Shown here: positions 5,583 through 5,834 of the stretch, in pieces
Position numbering within the stretch: position 1 is the stretch's first letter
How the letters are laid out: each line of letters starts with the position of its first letter
Assembly (NCBI GenBank): GCA_028280915.1
Contig: JANQKX010000612.1
Span: 1-5,834 of the forward strand
Direction: 5' to 3'
DNA: 5,834 nt
From: Kiloniellaceae bacterium
Lineage (GTDB): Bacteria > Pseudomonadota > Alphaproteobacteria > Kiloniellales > Kiloniellaceae
Made by a program: the position numbers and the translations under genes
The notes under the pieces: generated by a model
Seen by the model: the letters and a program-made list of their open reading frames with translations, nothing else
What the model was told of the DNA's origin: nothing
Databases searched by the model: none

Positions 5583-5834
5583 ATGAGCGACCAGACAAGA
5601 CAACAACCGCAAGACGGCGGCGACGGGGCAGAACATGGGGCAGAACATGGCGAAGAACATAGTGGCGGCTGCCTGTGCGGCGCCGTGCGTTATCGCACCC
5701 GGGGCACCCCGAAACGGGTCAGCCTCTGCGCCTGCACCTGGTGCCAAAAGCGCACCGGCGCCCCCTTGGGGCTGTCGGTTTACTTCGAAAAGGCCCAGGT
5801 CACCTTCAATGGCGGGGCGCTGAAACACCACCGG
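5583..5834 (+). CDS. GFA/CENP-V-type zinc-binding protein, N-terminal part (3' end outside window)
   Basis: An ATG at 5583 opens a frame that runs off the right edge after 84 codons. Residues 28-37 read GGCLCGAVRY and residues 48-54 read LCACTWC, giving the CxC (Cys30, Cys32) and CxCxxC (Cys49, Cys51, Cys54) zinc motifs of the GFA family (glutathione-dependent formaldehyde-activating enzyme/centromere protein V). Many members of this family do not have proven formaldehyde activity, so the substrate should be left open. The ribosome site GGAGAGG (5571-5577) lies 5 nt before the ATG and supports this start. Before the domain is a 27-residue polar tail with a three-unit AEHG-type repeat, rich in Glu and His, longer than most family members need. 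The later conserved Cys of the family would lie beyond the window, so intactness cannot be judged. Confidence 0.85.
   Translation, partial: MSDQTRQQPQDGGDGAEHGAEHGEEHSGGCLCGAVRYRTRGTPKRVSLCACTWCQKRTGAPLGLSVYFEKAQVTFNGGALKHHR
5625..5660 (+). repeat. 12-bp tandem repeat, 3 units, in the 5' part of the GFA-like gene
   Basis: GGGGCAGAACAT occurs exactly at 5625-5636 and 5637-5648, followed by the diverged GGCGAAGAACAT at 5649-5660. It encodes Gly-Ala-Glu-His, Gly-Ala-Glu-His, Gly-Glu-Glu-His. The unit is a multiple of three, so gain or loss keeps the frame. Confidence 0.85.

Overview
The window reads as ordinary chromosomal DNA from a GC-rich Gram-negative bacterium, most likely an alphaproteobacterium. 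That is inferred from the Sec-type signal peptides, the ChaA-type antiporter and the overall codon use; there is no rRNA or other marker to place it more exactly. No RNA gene, insertion sequence, CRISPR array or phage gene was recognised.

Layout. (1) 1-491, plus strand: the C-terminal part of a phytanoyl-CoA dioxygenase (PhyH) family Fe(II)/2-oxoglutarate oxygenase, cut by the left edge. (2) 492-582: a short gap with a candidate promoter and two perfect short palindromes. (3) 583-2202, plus: a secreted protein built of about eleven degenerate TPR-like helical repeats. Its base composition drops sharply after about residue 100. (4) 2231-3118, plus: a secreted two-EF-hand protein 28 bp downstream, probably co-transcribed with (3). 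(5) 3123-5456, minus: a compact three-gene unit transcribed towards the EF-hand gene, in the order ChaA-type Ca2+/H+ antiporter, VOC-fold protein, YihX-like HAD phosphatase, with gaps of 11 and 25 bp. (6) 5457-5582: a divergent promoter region. (7) 5583-5834, plus: the N-terminal part of a GFA/CENP-V-type zinc protein, cut by the right edge.

How the genes may work together. The plus-strand pair 583-3118 looks like an exported scaffold (TPR-like) plus a Ca2+-binding partner (EF-hand). The convergent neighbour unit begins with a Ca2+/H+ antiporter, so a shared calcium theme is possible, but only adjacency supports it. The VOC and HAD genes are tightly coupled to chaA by position, yet no common pathway is evident.

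Most worth a second look: a 15-bp in-frame tandem repeat (5 units of 5 residues) inserted in the HAD cap domain; the low-GC block covering most of the TPR-like gene; an internal signal-peptide-like segment in the EF-hand protein; and the paired palindromes before the TPR-like gene. I do not see convincing evidence of a wholly new system.
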